Shown here piece after piece: positions 1 through 11,824 of a stretch of DNA of 64,000 nucleotides; the stretch's first letter is position 1, and every line of letters starts with the position of its first letter. The stretch is from NCBI GenBank assembly GCA_013339765.2, contig JABSTR010001672.1:156001-220000 (forward strand). Direction: 5' to 3'. A program made the translations under genes and the position numbers. The notes beneath the pieces are model-generated. The model was given only the letters and a program-made list of their open reading frames with translations, ran no database searches and was not told where the DNA came from. The stretch is from Haemaphysalis longicornis (lineage: Eukaryota > Arthropoda > Arachnida > Ixodida > Ixodidae).

Positions 1-705
1 TAACTGTTTCCGTCACGCTTCATCAACCAAGGGGTCGGTCACCTGCCTTTAATTCTGGTTCGGTCCTGTGAGGTCTGCTTGTACATTTTTTGTCTGCCTT
101 CTGAACGCGGATTAGCTTCACTAGACTTTACAAGTTCTGCGTCATCCCGTCAGGCATAAAATTACCAAGGTATAAAGGGTATTACTTGTTCGTGTTTCAA
201 GCAACTCCTCGGTTTTTTTTTTATGCCCGTCTCCTTTTGGCATTCTAATGTAATCGTGAAATAAATTAATAATAAAGGAAGCCTTCCATCCCTCAAAGAC
301 AGGACGTTAGGCGTTGTACGGAAGGCGGAGCACGACTTGGTACCGTATATGAACCAGCACTAGGGCTACGTTATCTCGTGGACAACAACGCAGATGACAG
401 GCGAATGCATTTACCTGCAACACGAGCGTTGAAATGCTGATCGAGTGGCACTTACCTTTTTATCTAGCACCGGTCATTCTTACTATCATTCTGTTGAACC
501 ATGAATGTCTCACCGCTGTTTCATGCTCCCGTTACCTCTTGGCAGGCCTATATTAATTTAAAACTCTGGAGTATGTTATGCATTTGTCCTTCATGTTGCA
601 GTGCCGTTTTCATCGGTAATTCGACAGCTTCGCTGTCCACTTATCCGGCCACAGGTCAATGCCGATAACTTTTTTTAACTGTGCGAGACGCGCAGGTGTA
701 ATTAA
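1..705. other. No gene recognised; AT-rich flank
   Basis: I see no coding signal and no element ends here. The stretch is unremarkable AT-leaning DNA up to the TATACAGGGTG end of the foldback element. Confidence 0.5.
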
Positions 706-1580
706 TATACAGGGTGTCCCAGCTATCATGCACCAAGATTTAAAAAAATAGTAAAGGCGTAACTCGAAAGAAACCAGCTGCATAATGTTTGCAGTACTGT
801 GAAGAAGCGGACAGTATTTTTTTCTTTAATTAGACCTAATTAACTGATTGTAATTAATTATCTAACTCGAGAAATACTGTCCTAATCACTAAAGTGTCAA
901 TGAGGCATTTGTAGGTAACCACGAGGGGCATCTAACTGCAGTATTTTCAGCGATGAACTAATTGCGTACACATTTATTCTGACTGATAAAGGAAACCCGC
1001 GAAATATGAAAAATACCACGTGACGGCGCCTCCGCGCGCACCGTAAAGCAACGCCCTCAAACAGGCTGCCTCTGAGTTACCCAGAATGAAATAAACAAAA
1101 GAAAGAAAGAAGAAATCGCGACCGAGTTTGTTCCTTATCTGCACACGCGTCCCGCGAATCTTGCTGCTGCTGTTCCTTCCATGCATGCTATTATCAAGGT
1201 GATGCGCTGTCTCTTCGGGCGGGTAACACGCGAAGCAGTTGCTTTCAATCAGCTTTGTTTGGGGACACTGCTTTACAATGCGCGCGTAAGCGTCGTCACG
1301 TGGTATTTTTCATATTTCGATCAGTCAGAATAAATGAGTACGCAATTAGTTCGTCGCTGAAAATAGCGCAGTTAGATGCCCCTCGTGGTTACCTACAAGT
1401 GCCTCATTGACACTTTAGTGATTAGGACAGTATTTCTCGAGTTAGATAATTAATTACAGTTAATTAATTAAGTCTCATTAACGAAAAAAATACTCTCCGC
1501 TTCTTCACAGTACTGCAAACATTATGCACTAGGTTTTCTTGAGTTACGCAAGGTGCATGATAGTTGGGACACCCTGTATA
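706..1580 (-). mobile_element. Long-TIR foldback MITE, mariner-like ends (copy 1)
   Basis: The left end reads TATACAGGGTGTCCCAGCTA and the right end reads GGGACACCCTGTATA, so the ends are inverted repeats bordered by TA. Inverted similarity continues inward for roughly 300 bases on each side, around a spacer of about 220 bases. CAGGGTGTCCC termini with a TA target are typical of Tc1/mariner-derived elements. No transposase is present, so it is non-autonomous. A second copy lies at 46425-47315, and judged by the spacer the two lie in opposite orientation. A 70-codon open frame (974-1186, minus) is shared by both copies but shows no protein-level conservation (see rejected items). Confidence 0.85.
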
Positions 1581-1603
1581 GGTCAGTCAAGAAAGAAAGT
1601 GCG

Positions 1604-1663
1604 TTAGGTCATAGAAAGTGATGAAGAATTTTTTCAGTCAGAAAGAAAGTGGTGAAAAAATGC
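1604..1663 (-). repeat. SINE tail-like direct repeat, copy 1
   Basis: About 60 bases (TAGGTCATAGAAA..., then GAAAGAAAGT and GAAAAAATGCCCGC) recur at 2070-2131. Read on the minus strand this is a T/CTTT-rich tail following a tRNA-like head, as in tRNA-derived SINEs. Confidence 0.6.
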
Positions 1664-1741
1664 CCGCAGGGTGGGATTCCGAACCCACGGACCTCCAGAA
1701 TACCGGTCTGGTGCGATAACCACTATACGCTACCGGCGGGG
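1662..1741 (-). repeat. tRNA-derived SINE head
   Basis: On the minus strand there is an A-box-like TAGCGTATAGTGGTTATCGC, followed by a B-box-like GTTCGGAATCC carrying one extra G relative to GGTTCGAATCC. Spacing is that of a tRNA gene. The acceptor-like ends GCCGG and the CTTTC-rich tail favour a SINE head rather than a functional tRNA. Confidence 0.65.
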
Positions 1742-2069
1742 CTGTTTCCCCACCACTTTCTCGGGTATTTATGTTAAGGTTTTTTTTCTTGTTGTTGTTG
1801 TTTCCTGCACTTGGGGGTGGTAGCCAGCGCCACTCGGACTACTCGGGGTGAAGGGGACCTTCTTTTTACCCTCGGGCCGTGACTTGAGTGTCTACGACAT
1901 GTTGAGAGTGGTCGACCAGCGCTGTTAAGCTCGCACCAAGACTGCCAGAACAGAGGCCCTCGCTATGCATGTAGCGTATCAGAATAGGAGATGAGGGGCT
2001 CGTTGAATTAAGACAGAAATAAGGGTTGGTAGTCAAGAAAACCTCGGAAAGCAAAGGGGAGAATGCGGT
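1742..2069. other. No gene recognised
   Basis: The stretch holds a short (GTT)n run near 1790-1802 and otherwise nothing I can name. Confidence 0.4.
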
Positions 2070-2131
2070 AGGTCATAGAAACAGATGAAGAATTTTGTGA
2101 GAAAGAAAGAAAGTAGTGAAAAAATGCCCGC
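2070..2131 (-). repeat. SINE tail-like direct repeat, copy 2
   Basis: This is a near-identical copy of 1604-1663, 466 bases away. Its tRNA-like head is not retained beyond GCCCGCCGCG, so it looks like a truncated SINE. Confidence 0.55.
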
Positions 2132-2499
2132 CGCGTGGGCATTTTTTGCACGACCGCGCGACCTGCGATTTTTTACCTGATCGCGCGACCAGCTATCGGT
2201 TCTCTAATTCGCTGATATAAACCGGCTGCGGTGCGTACTGTCGGTGTGACGATGCGCTGAGCTGTAAAAGCATGCCCCAAACATACTTCACAGAAGTCTA
2301 ATCAGTATAGCGTTAGCGCCGATATTGTCGATTCTCGTCAAGGAGCAGAGATCACCAGTCAACGTTTGTATTTTGCAATTCTGTGAGGAAATGCAGCATT
2401 CATTAGAGCAGTTAAGATGCTGCGATTTCAACATCTAGAACCCGCCTACCATGTCACACCCTTTGCACCGCTCAACCGATCTACTAAAGTTTTCATAAA
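2132..2499. other. No gene recognised
   Basis: I see no open frame, element end or RNA-like structure here. Confidence 0.4.
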
Positions 2500-2994
2500 C
2501 AAGTAATTCGCTAAGGCCACTCAAGCACCCAAAACTATCCACAAGTGGCACAACCCCACAATGGCACCAAAATGTCCCTAATGTCAGCTATTCACATCAG
2601 CAGATCTCCAACACCTCACTTGGTACTGCCCCAAATACACGCAATATAGAAACTCCACCCCCCCCCCCCTCCGAACCTCAACACCCCTGTCCGACCCACA
2701 CTTTCTCGACAATCACATTCTACTCGCTATAGCTGAGTTCGCCTTTAAAAGGTGGTCTCACGCGTGCAACATAGCTTGCTACGGCCTACTATGCGCGCTC
2801 TAGCTGGAGCCTTAAGCCTTCGGTGATCCATTTACGGAACCCCGAAAGCCCCAAGATGGGGCTCAATCGAGGCCGGTAATTGATCCCCCAACAATGTGAA
2901 CTAAGCCTAACCCCCCTATCCCGCATTCCCCACTTGGCCTAACTGTTTGTCAATAAAGGTCTTGCAATAACAGCTGATGATGATGATTATGATG
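2500..2994 (+). mobile_element. Non-LTR retrotransposon 3' end (ORF2 C-terminal zinc knuckle), decayed
   Basis: Translating from 2573 gives CP-stop-CQLFTSA followed by DLQHLTWYCPKY (to 2638). This is the CxxC...HxxxxC knuckle found at the C-terminus of ORF2 in Jockey/CR1-like LINEs. The only in-frame stop replaces a residue inside the CxxC. A short C-terminal remnant and 3' UTR follow, ending in CAATAAAGGT and a (GAT)n-like tail at 2973-2994. Only the 3' part is present, as expected for a 5'-truncated LINE. The family assignment within LINEs is uncertain. Confidence 0.7.
2658..2669. repeat. Poly(C) tract
   Basis: Run of 12 C inside the decayed LINE fragment; a likely slippage product. Confidence 0.9.
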
Positions 2995-3159
2995 CTATTG
3001 GTTTCCCCTTTGAATCGGGGTGATGACATGTCATCTTACCAAAAAGGACTAATATAACCATGTTTTACATTCTTGGTTTAATACTAGCGCCGCTTAGGGC
3101 AGGCACTAACGCTTATTAGGCACGAAATACTTTTTTCCCCTGTTACAGGTGGTAACTGT

Positions 3160-3960
3160 CCTAGGCAATATTCCCCTCTCTGATTTTCGTCCACCAGCAT
3201 TCTAATCTTCTTTTCGTCCCCTCGACAGCCTTGAAGTTAACTTCCCTTGATACCCTTAAATCCTAGGGCTTCTGGAAGCCCAATATTCCCTTCATGTAGA
3301 TTGGATGGATACCCTCACATTCTAACACTATATGCCGCATAGTTTTCTGTTTCTTTTCCGCAGACCACGCATACCCCATCATTTTGTGAATACTTCCCCA
3401 CAAAACTCTTAGTTCGCAGGCAACCTGCTCTAGCCTCAAAAAGCAAAGCACTGCCCTGGGAATTATCGTAGAAAATTTCCTTTCTGATGTTCAATTTCTC
3501 AGCCCTGTACATCTCTAACGACGTTTAGCTTCCATTTTTTTCCTCTATTTTTCGTTCAATCTGCCTTGCCTCTTTTTGGTTACCTTGGCTGTTTTGGATT
3601 CTCCACTGTTCTTTCCCGTATTTCATCGTTAGCCTTCTAGTCTTCCTTATCCACTGCGTGTCCACGCTTTTCAAGTATAGGTACCTAAAAACCTTAGCTG
3701 CCCACCTTCGTTGATCCATTGCCCTCAACCTCATCTCAAAGCATATTTACTCTGAGCTTCTCTAACTTCAAACGACGGCCCAGCCCATATCTCCCTGAAC
3801 TGCTTCGTTAGTTGTTTTTCCATGCGCGCCTAAGGCCAAACGTCCTACCGTTCTCTGATTACTTCAAGGCCTGATAGGACGTCTGATTTTAAGCAGAGTA
3901 CAGCATTCGCAAACGTGAGACCCGGAACCATTACTCCTTTCCACATTCCTCTTACTACTT
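3160..3960 (-). mobile_element. Non-LTR retrotransposon ORF2 C-terminal region, frame-broken
   Basis: On the minus strand, pieces in different frames form one collinear LINE C-terminus: MVPGLTFANAVLC-like text near 3930, then MDQRRWAAKVFRYLYLKSVD (from 3722), then DNSQGSALLFEARAGCLRTK, CVVCGKETENYA and HIVLECEGIHP near 3320-3480. The CxxC and HxxxxC residues of the terminal knuckle are visible. A basic stretch (VEGTKRRLE) continues to about 3180. At least two frameshifts and stops separate the pieces, so it cannot encode protein. The arrangement matches sequences commonly labelled tick transposon in tick protein sets; that comparison is from memory. Confidence 0.85.
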
Positions 3961-4660
3961 CAACAACTTAGTGGCCCGGCTTCGCCGCATTGCACGCCTT
4001 TGCACAGTGAAGCACGCTTGGGGGTTTTCGGCCACGTGGACGCAGAAGCCAGACAACCTGCCCAGTCCTATGGACTTCTGCGGTGGTGTGCCTTTGTCGG
4101 AGACCCTATTGTTCGCAGAGCTTGGCGCGACGAATCTTTTTAGACAAATTCCAATGGCGATTCTGTCTCACTCTCCATTCGGGCGCGATTGCGCGTGAGG
4201 CGAGGCAGCAGCATCTGAAGCGTCGGGCACTGCGCAGACATCACGTACGACGCGTTGCTTACAGAGAACAACGTGGCGTTTGTAGTGTGTTAAATTCTTT
4301 TGATTAACCGAGTGACTTGTTCCCTCTTCCGAACACTTGTGTGCATGCGTCCGCCTGAAATTTGATGTATTTGTGCTTGCCCCAATTTGAGTGTATTCTC
4401 TTGCCTGCCTGACCATGTGGTGTCCCCGTAGTACTGTCGGTATGTTTGAGCGTATTCTTCCACGCAATAAAGAAAAAAAATTACAATATCTTTCCGTGGG
4501 GGAACCTTGAGTAGTATGCGAAGCAGCCATGGGGTCGACTGAAGTTCCCATCAGTTTTGAGTTCGTCGTTTCCGTTGACGTTCAGCTTCACGGTGCCTTC
4601 GTTGTATCAGTAGCTTCTTGACGTAGTTTGATAGAGTTAAGGACATAAGGCGCGTTCGTA
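3961..4660. other. No gene recognised
   Basis: Short overlapping open frames occur on both strands, none with a recognisable motif. Confidence 0.4.
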
Positions 4661-4677
4661 GCACGTGCTCCCGTCTC

Positions 4678-4757
4678 GGTTTGTAGCACAGTGGGAAGAG
4701 CGCCACGTACCTCCCATTGCGGCCAGAGAGTCGTGGGATCGAAACCGGGCGCCGCCT
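4678..4757 (+). repeat. tRNA-like SINE head
   Basis: TAGCACAGTGGGAAGAGCG resembles an A box and GTGGGATCGAAACC resembles a B box, at tRNA spacing, ending GGCGCCGCC. A pyrimidine-rich TTCTTTTCAT follows, as in tick tRNA-SINEs. Whether it was ever a functional tRNA is unknown. Confidence 0.55.
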
Positions 4758-4904
4758 TCTTTTCATAGTGGACTGCGCTGACGTCAGGCCAAAACAAACG
4801 CTGACGGGGCTGAAGAGACGTGCATGCGCAGTAGAGTGCGGACAGCGGACAACGACAACGAGGGAGGGAGGGGCACAGCCTCGAGCATGAGATGCTTCGC
4901 ATCT

Positions 4905-4990
4905 AAAAAAGCTAGTCGGTAAGGCGTTGGCTCCGCTACTAGGAGTGTCCATGTTCGACCCCAGACCCCGCAGCGTTTATTTTTTTCAAC
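4905..4990 (+). repeat. Second tRNA-like SINE head, degenerate
   Basis: A GTCGGTAAGGCGTTGGC stretch and a degenerate B box (ATGTTCGACCCC) are followed by GCGTTTATTTTTTTC. It lies about 150 bases after a better head and may be part of a dimeric or nested SINE. Confidence 0.4.
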
Positions 4991-5989
4991 TAGCTCCAGA
5001 AGAGGCTCCAGACAGACGAAAACGAACTCCGGTCTGCTAAACTGCGGCTACTGGTCAGAGACCACCAAGTCGTCATTTGGGCTCTTGGATCTTGGTTCAG
5101 GAGCCCAATTTGCGGCAAGATTTGCGGCTCTACTAACAGCAGTGCTTTCTCAGCAAACCAGGCAGTGAAGTAAGGAAATTAAAGTAGCAGTTCTGTACCT
5201 CTGCTGCCAGTTTAGAAGGTCCGCCCTCAGGTATTTTGTAAAATTAAGTAAAGCGTCAAATTGGGGTTCCGCCTGGGTGGCCGCGCAAAGCACATTGTTC
5301 ATCCCATAAGTTCACGTTCTCAATTCCTGCGCATAGTTTCATAGAATATTCAACACGGCTTAAAACACCTACGGCTTTTTACGAGTGGTATAATGAAACA
5401 CCTATACGCTGTGAATTCCCTTCAAGGTAGCTGCTTACGCTCAGACCATGGTATTGTTTAACGCCGCATTCATTACCTTGCTCTGGCCGAGAAGAGGTCA
5501 GCCACTTGAATTTGGCACCTTGGAAAGCCCCGGGCTGGCGATCGAATCACCAAGGGCGGCGGATTGGAGCCAGCCGGAAGTAATTGCTTCTCCTGCCGCG
5601 TTCAAAACCGGCTGGCCTGTGCTTGAGCACTTGAAGCCGGGCCGTGGGCCGCGCTGGGCCCCTTATCCGCGGAGGTTGAGCCTCCGAATACGAATGGCCT
5701 TATTACGCCAGTCTTCTTACAGATCCTCACGCTGCGCCAGATCCTATTCGGCATTTACATTCCCCTTATTATTTTGCCTCCGGAACACGGCGAGGGCGGC
5801 GGCTCCCTGAAAAGCTGGACTTTCTCTTCGGCTTTTTTTTTTTCTTGCGCATGATGTTGTGTGGGCGCCTTCGAACCGAACTGTAGGTTCCCTTCCTACA
5901 TAGCCTTAATTTTTTTCATCGCTTCTGGAGTCATCGATTGGCACCGGTTCGCCCCCACTGCCGTTTCATTTAGGGGTACACGACCTTTT
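4991..5989. other. No gene recognised; one 120-codon open frame
   Basis: The open frame at 5448-5810 (plus) has biased composition and no motif I recognise. I treat it as chance. Confidence 0.4.
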
Positions 5990-6262
5990 CCGCGAGCTTG
6001 CTAGCCACGAATCCGATTTACTCCGCTTTGTCACTCCTGTGGGGAACCCTGCTGGAAAACAGAGTAGGTGGCAGCGACAAATCTACCCCGGACTCTTTTA
6101 AGCCACCACCTTTCCACAAAGCTTCGGGAGATAGCCTTAATTGGCCAGCTCCGGCCTCGAAGATCAGCTGCGTCTGATCGGAAGAGCTTCCTGGAATGAA
6201 GATGCCTTTCTGAAAGCTTTTCCCAGTTTGCATAAAAGTTTATTCTCTCTCTTTCTCTTTGT
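5990..6262 (+). mobile_element. 5'-truncated non-LTR retrotransposon 3' end
   Basis: Translation near 6022 gives TPLCHSCGEP, a CxxCGE knuckle half. Near 6148 another frame gives LASSGLEDQLRLIGRA, the usual extreme C-terminus of one tick LINE group (compare SLDDQLRLAQRAVDAARAQG at 34.9-35.1 kb). The 3' UTR ends AAAAGTTTATTCTCTCTC with a CT-rich tail. Frames are broken between the two motifs. Only about 270 bases are present, consistent with incomplete target-primed reverse transcription. Confidence 0.72.
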
Positions 6263-7484
6263 GTGATCGCGCATGCGTACCCTGCTGGGAGGCCGCATGG
6301 CACATGCACGGCTCCTGACCCGGCTACAACCGCGAAGCAAATAAACGCGGCCCTGCTTTGTGCTAATGCGTACCGACTGTTTTTGTATGCATTAGCGCAC
6401 ACCCAATCCAACAAACAGTTCTCATCCGTCCGCTCTCAAGGGCACGGTTAAGATTCGACTCCGCATCGCGCTGGAGGACACAGTACTGAATTTCACGAAG
6501 AGGTGTATACATTATCTCTCCCCCCCCCTCCTTCTCCAAAGGTAAGAGTGGCGCGTAATTTTACGCCACTGCCTACACATCCCCACTGTCTCACAGGAGA
6601 ATCGAAATGCCTTGTCTTGTTCTGCGGCGCAGCATAGTGAGGAGGAGTGCCCCACCGCTGTGATGAGAAGCCGCTTCATCGTCCCACCATTTTTTTTTTT
6701 TTTTGTTATGTAGAGTGAAGGCTGCCATAATGCAGGAACCGCTAAACCGGGTAACACCGATGATGACTGCAACCATGCTCTCGTGGTGTCCATCAGCACG
6801 CATGCGCGGACAGTCCTGGCAGGCACACGTCACGGCCTATGATAAATCCCTTGTGCGAAAGCGCTGTCGGTGCCCCCGTCAAAGGTGGTGCTAACTAATC
6901 CCCGCACCCTTCCACGACAATCGGCTTCGTCGTTCGCACCTTGCTAAAACCAAAAGCTGCGGACTATGGTGATGTCTGCGGCGCACCATAACGGCACACG
7001 CCTCCCTCTTGATTTACGTTGGGCCGGCCATAGACGACCGTCCCGCCCAGTGTTCCGCGGACAGCTAGCCAGCAGAGGTGTGCATATTCAAACGTTTAGC
7101 GCACCTGTAAATCGCGCCGCGTTCGGTAACGCTCACAGCATTCATTGGCTGTGATTAAGAAGGGCGTGAGCAGGCATCGTGATGCCCGGGAAGGCCGTCA
7201 AGGACGCGCCGCCGAGGCGTTAACGTCCGCCCACGTTTCGGGCACATCAGCTGCCACGGCGCTGTCACGGACGCCCCTGTACGCGCGGCGCTCGTCCGTT
7301 GCCTGCGCGCGGAAGGGAGTCGAAGGCCATCGGGTGCGCATTGTCCGGCGGCTGCGATGCAGTATGTGTGCACCAGTGGTCACAAATACTGCGCTATCTG
7401 TCTCATCTTGCACGCTTACTTTAGGCCCCTGTAATCGGAAAATGGCACTGGCTGCCGCTGCGCGAGAGGCCGCAGTGGCCTTTG
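6263..7484. other. No gene recognised
   Basis: I see a poly-T run near 6690-6705 and a CpG-rich second half. No motif is recognised. Confidence 0.4.
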
Positions 7485-7498
7485 TCATGTCTTTTCTC
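7485..7498. repeat. SINE target-site duplication, left
   Basis: TCATGTCTTTTCTC is repeated perfectly at 7735-7748, bracketing the SINE. Confidence 0.9.
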
Positions 7499-7734
7499 GA
7501 TTGGTTGCGGGGTTTAACGCGCCGACGCAACGCAGGCGATGAGGCGCGCCGTAGTGGAGGGCTCCGGATTAATTTTGACCACCTGGGGATCTTTAACGTG
7601 CGCCGAAATCTCGTACACACGGGCGTTTTTGCTTTTCGCCTCCATCAGAAAAGTGGCCGCCGCGGCCGGGAATCGAACCCGCGACCTCGTGCTCAGCAGC
7701 GCAACGCCTTAGCCACTGAGTCACCGCGGCGGGT
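7499..7734 (-). mobile_element. Full-length tRNA-derived SINE with 14-bp TSD
   Basis: On the minus strand the element begins CCCGCCGCGGTGACTCAG, with an A-box-like CTCAGTGGCTAAGGCG and a perfect B box GGTTCGATTCC. The body reads CGCACGTTAAAGATCCCC then AGGTGGTCAAAATTAATCC, and the end is GGTTTAACGC in RNA antisense. A perfect 14-bp duplication flanks it, which shows an L1/RTE-type integration. It shares about 85-90% sequence with 16200-16444 by eye. The type matches Ruka-like SINEs of ticks. Transcription would be by RNA polymerase III from the internal boxes. Confidence 0.92.
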
Positions 7735-7748
7735 TCATGTCTTTTCTC
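7735..7748. repeat. SINE target-site duplication, right
   Basis: This is the second copy of TCATGTCTTTTCTC. Confidence 0.9.
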
Positions 7749-10700
7749 CGTGACCGCGGCTTGGACCGAATCCTGTAAACGTTTACCCCAGTCACACCGC
7801 CGTGCGCGTATTGTATGCTCGAATAAAGTGTTTCGCTCACTCCTGCTTCTGTTGTGTGCGTGCGTTTTTGAGCGCTCGCGTCTTTCACCCGTTGTCGCTC
7901 TTCTCATTTCTACGCTAGGGTCAATTTAAGTCTCTCTCTGTCTCTCTCTCTTTCAACAGGGATTGAGTGACACAGAATGCGGGAACTGACTTTGCTCGTT
8001 TAAAGTCGATTTCTGCTGCTCGCGCGAAGCCCTATAGGTGCACAAGAACGAGGCTTACTATACCACTTCTGTGTTACCACATGAGATTTCATCTGCATGC
8101 ATGGCGTTGTCCTTGTGATTTAAGTACTGCGTCCATCCGAAACAACACAGCGCGCCACTTTTTTGTTCGTTTCTTCACCTGGAAGGCAGGCGCGGAGAAA
8201 ACCAGTGCCTGTTCTCCGGGCGGCGTTTTATAATAGGCTGCCTCTGAGCGACACCATACGTGCTATTTTGCCAATCGTTTCTTTCTGTTCCGCGCACGTG
8301 ACGAGAGGCTGCTCGAGGCAGCACCGAAGCCTTCTAGCTTTACCGCCAGCCTCATCCACGTCCCACTTGCCCAACAAAGACGGCACATACGAAGACACTA
8401 CTTCCCCCTCAACGTTCCTAGGATCCCACCTGCACTCCGGACCAAGCGAACAAAAAAAGTCTTACGAAGGTTTTGACGTGTCTACGGACTGGTTTCCGAC
8501 CGAAGGAAAATACAACAAAACAACGAAACACCGTTACAGGGTTTCAGCTTCTTTTGCAGCGCCACAACGCAGGCCGCTTGAATCGGAAAAGGAACAGACG
8601 GGGAACTCGTGTTCATTGAACGAGCCACGCGCACGCCACAGCTTTCGATCGCTTCAGAAAAGACGACGAGCGAATCGCTCCAAGTCCTTTTCCCGCCGTG
8701 AGAGCGCACACGCAACGCGCAGTGTCGCTAAGGCTTCGCTCTGCCCTCCTCTCCAGGAACGATAGCCGGCAAAGAGATATTGAGAGCGAGAGAGGCTAGT
8801 CGGAATTCAAGCGATACGACCGACGAAGCTCCTGCCAAACAGTCCATCCGCCAAGATAACAGCAGATGGAAGTGGAGGGGAGGCAGCAGACGGCTTTCGC
8901 TTTTGGAAGGCGAGAAAGCGCACGTTCATCCAACTAGGAGAAACACGCCATCAAAAGACGTACGCTCCCGCTCCTCCAGCATTGCTCAAATCAAAAGAGG
9001 GAGGAGGAGAGGGGGAGAAAGGAGTGACGCCCGTCCGCGCGTGTCGGTCCAGGGAGAGAGAGAGAGGGGGGGGGGGGGGAAGAGGACGAAGAGGCGAACA
9101 AGCACGCAACAGAGGCAACAAAGCTGCTCGGACAACTATCGGGATTAGAGAACGCCGGGGCTTCCGGAACAAATCGCACAGACACCGACGCTGAATTGAT
9201 GACCGCCGGTTTAAAAGGTCTTCCACGCTGTGACTACCCCGCCGGCCGCGCCCCCTCCTCGCTCTCGGGCTCAGCTCTCTCTCTCCCCCCGTCTCGCCTG
9301 CGAGTCTAGCTGCTTCTAACCCCTGACCACCACCCCTCTTCTTCGTGGCTTTCTTTTATTTCCTCTCTCACTCTCTCTCAGCTCGGCCGCGGCGGCGAAG
9401 TTCTTCACGTCGTGCGTGCGCCGCAGCGCGCAACATGGACGCTCGCCGGCCTCCGCCCTCCCTTCCGAGTTCGACATTCTCCGACGACAGAAACTGATCG
9501 AAGGTCCGCTCTCTCTCCTCCCCTAAGCGAGTCCCCCTCCTCCTCCGCTTCCTGATCGCTTTGGGTAGGTGATAGGGGGCGGCTGCCCGTCCTCCCTGGG
9601 CGCCCCTCGACGCTTTTAGCTTTTGTCTTCGCTGCAACCTTCGCTGAACGGCAGACGAGGCTTAAAAAGCCAGACAAAACTCGAATCAAGTTGATTGACC
9701 GCCCCCTCCTCTCCCCGGCCGCTTGCAGGGACTCCTGCGCGACCGTCAATTTGCGGAACTGGCCACCACCCAGAGACGGAGCGTGTCCGAGACACACGTC
9801 GGAACCAGCTCTCCGAGGGAGGCAAGATGCGTTTTCTTCGGCTGTCACGCGTCACGGTGGCTTACGTCTCGCAGGATTCGGACGACCGAGACGCTCGCTG
9901 CAGTGATGCCGTCCCGGCGTCAGGTGCAAAGCCGTGCACCACTTAGAGACCCCAATGGCAACGACCGCGCGTGGCCACGCTTTTTAAACCGCACTTTGCT
10001 CGCACCGGGCTTTGTGGCTTTCGAACTGACTGCATTGATCGAAGACGCAAACGCGTTCCTCTCGCAGCGGGCCGGATCATCTGTGTTCGCGCGCGCTCGC
10101 TTTGGTGCCATTCACAGTGCCTGGAAACACTGAAGCAGTTCGGATAAAACATTTCTTGCAGAACATCCCAGATGGGGGTTGTCAGATAAGACATTCATTC
10201 AAGCGAGTCTGCTGTACAGGTACACCAGACCCCCTTCAAGTCAGCCTCACTGCTATGCACAAATCATTTACAGAGAAGACAATCTTCCAGGGGGAATATT
10301 GCAGCATGAAGGCACCATTCATTAAATGCATTCAGTAGACCCCTTGTATTACCAAGGAGTGCAACATAGAGACCCCAGTTGAGGTCGGATACACAATTGC
10401 GCAAACATGCATTGCTGAGGAGACATTTTTTCATTACAATATAAGCAGTTTTATATCGAATCATGGATGGGATACGTCCTTTTATTAAATACATCGATAA
10501 AACCCCACTTATCCCTAAAAAACACCACACGCCGAGAATATTTAAAGTCGGCTTCACGACTCTACAGGAATGAACTGCTGGAAAATATACCTAAGGGGAG
10601 CCTTCTGATATCGAAGTACAAGGCCCTAAATACCCCGCGTATCCATACAAAATGCTGTTCACAAGATCAGGTAATGTCGGCCTTCCCACTACACGTTACT

Positions 10701-11824
10701 GCATTGCTGAGAAGACACCGGGAAGACATGCGTTACTGGAAACACGACCAGTGCTGGCTGGTTCAACAGGTGCGCCATTCAGCTTGACTATAATTTGTCG
10801 GCCGGCTTCTTGAGAACGAACCTTTTTCCAGTAGCGCTCTGCGCATGCGCTACTCTCGCTCCCAGCGACCGATCCGCCATTATTGGGGGGCAAAATGTAA
10901 ACAAAACGACGCCATATTGGATTAGCCAGTTGCGAACGCCCAGCCAGCTAAGCGCTGTTCCGTTTTCTGAGTCCTGAAAGCAGCAGTCCGGTAGGCGCTA
11001 CGGCTGCCATCGAAAAATTTCTCAGCCACCAAAACCATGCGTTGGCCCTGAGACGGCTTTTTGAACCGCGCAGGGCAGGCGAAAAAAAAAAGGGGGGGCG
11101 TGTTCTTCTATAATCCCCCAAGTGTGGTTCGGGCGGTAGCCGCGAGAGGGCTACGCTACTGGGAAAAGGTCCAATAGTGAACGAATACTGTCGGGGATGC
11201 GGGAAGAAATGAATCCGGCGGTGACTTCTGATCGTGATAACGAATCGCGAGGGCTATAGAATGGTCGTAATATGTGCTATAGTTGGTACATTCGAACACT
11301 GACGAACAAATTTACCATCCCTTCCATAAGAAAGTTGACAGAAGTGCGAAAGCCTTCTAACATCAAAACTGCGTCAAAAGTGCGTACAATCGATCATCAA
11401 ACCTTCAACTGCAAGCGAAGAACGATTTTCCCAGCACTAAGTAAACGCATCTACGAGCCATCCAAGTGTATATCGATACGTGGTTCACAAGATATTGTAC
11501 TCCTGCTTCGTGATCGACGCGTGTATTGTCTTACCGTTCCTTTTTCGCGATTTTCAGGTAACCGCTCTGAGACAATGGAAGTCCGGTTTCATGCATGCGA
11601 CGTGTGTCCGTCGATCTTATCGAGGCTTTTCGGTCGACCAGCTGGTCTATGGTGGAATGCACTGTTTTTTGACAGAATGCCACCGCTAGTGCGCAGCTAG
11701 TGCGCAGTGCGCAGCTTATTTCCGCAGTCCTCTTTTTCTTCCTCTCGAAGAACAAATAAAAAGATTGATTGAAAAGATTTTGTAACTATGTCACTCCTGT
11801 AGCAATAAATAAACAAAACCCTGG
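7749..11824. other. No gene recognised; CpG-rich middle (about 8.6-10.1 kb)
   Basis: The 8.6-10.1 kb part is visibly CpG-rich, with pyrimidine tracts and a TATA-like TTTAAAAGG near 9210, so it could be a promoter or first-exon region. The ATG at 9434 opens only a 20-codon frame. The 200-codon frame at 8163-8765 has no recognisable motif. From 10.1 to 10.8 kb, short words recur (CATTGCTGAGRAGACA near 10412 and 10702; CTGGAAACAC near 10123 and 10738), suggesting an old degenerate repeat. Confidence 0.3.

Noticed and set aside
974..1186. 70-codon open frame conserved in both foldback copies (also 46840-47052)
   Set aside because: The proteins are about 86% identical, but of 13 differing codons 10 are nonsynonymous and 3 synonymous. 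There is no sign of purifying selection, so the frame is carried by the repeat.
1662..1741. Functional tRNA gene
   Set aside because: The B box has an inserted base, and the unit is followed by a SINE-type tail.
3263..3734. Three short minus-strand open frames as separate genes
   Set aside because: They are collinear pieces of one frameshifted LINE ORF2 C-terminus.
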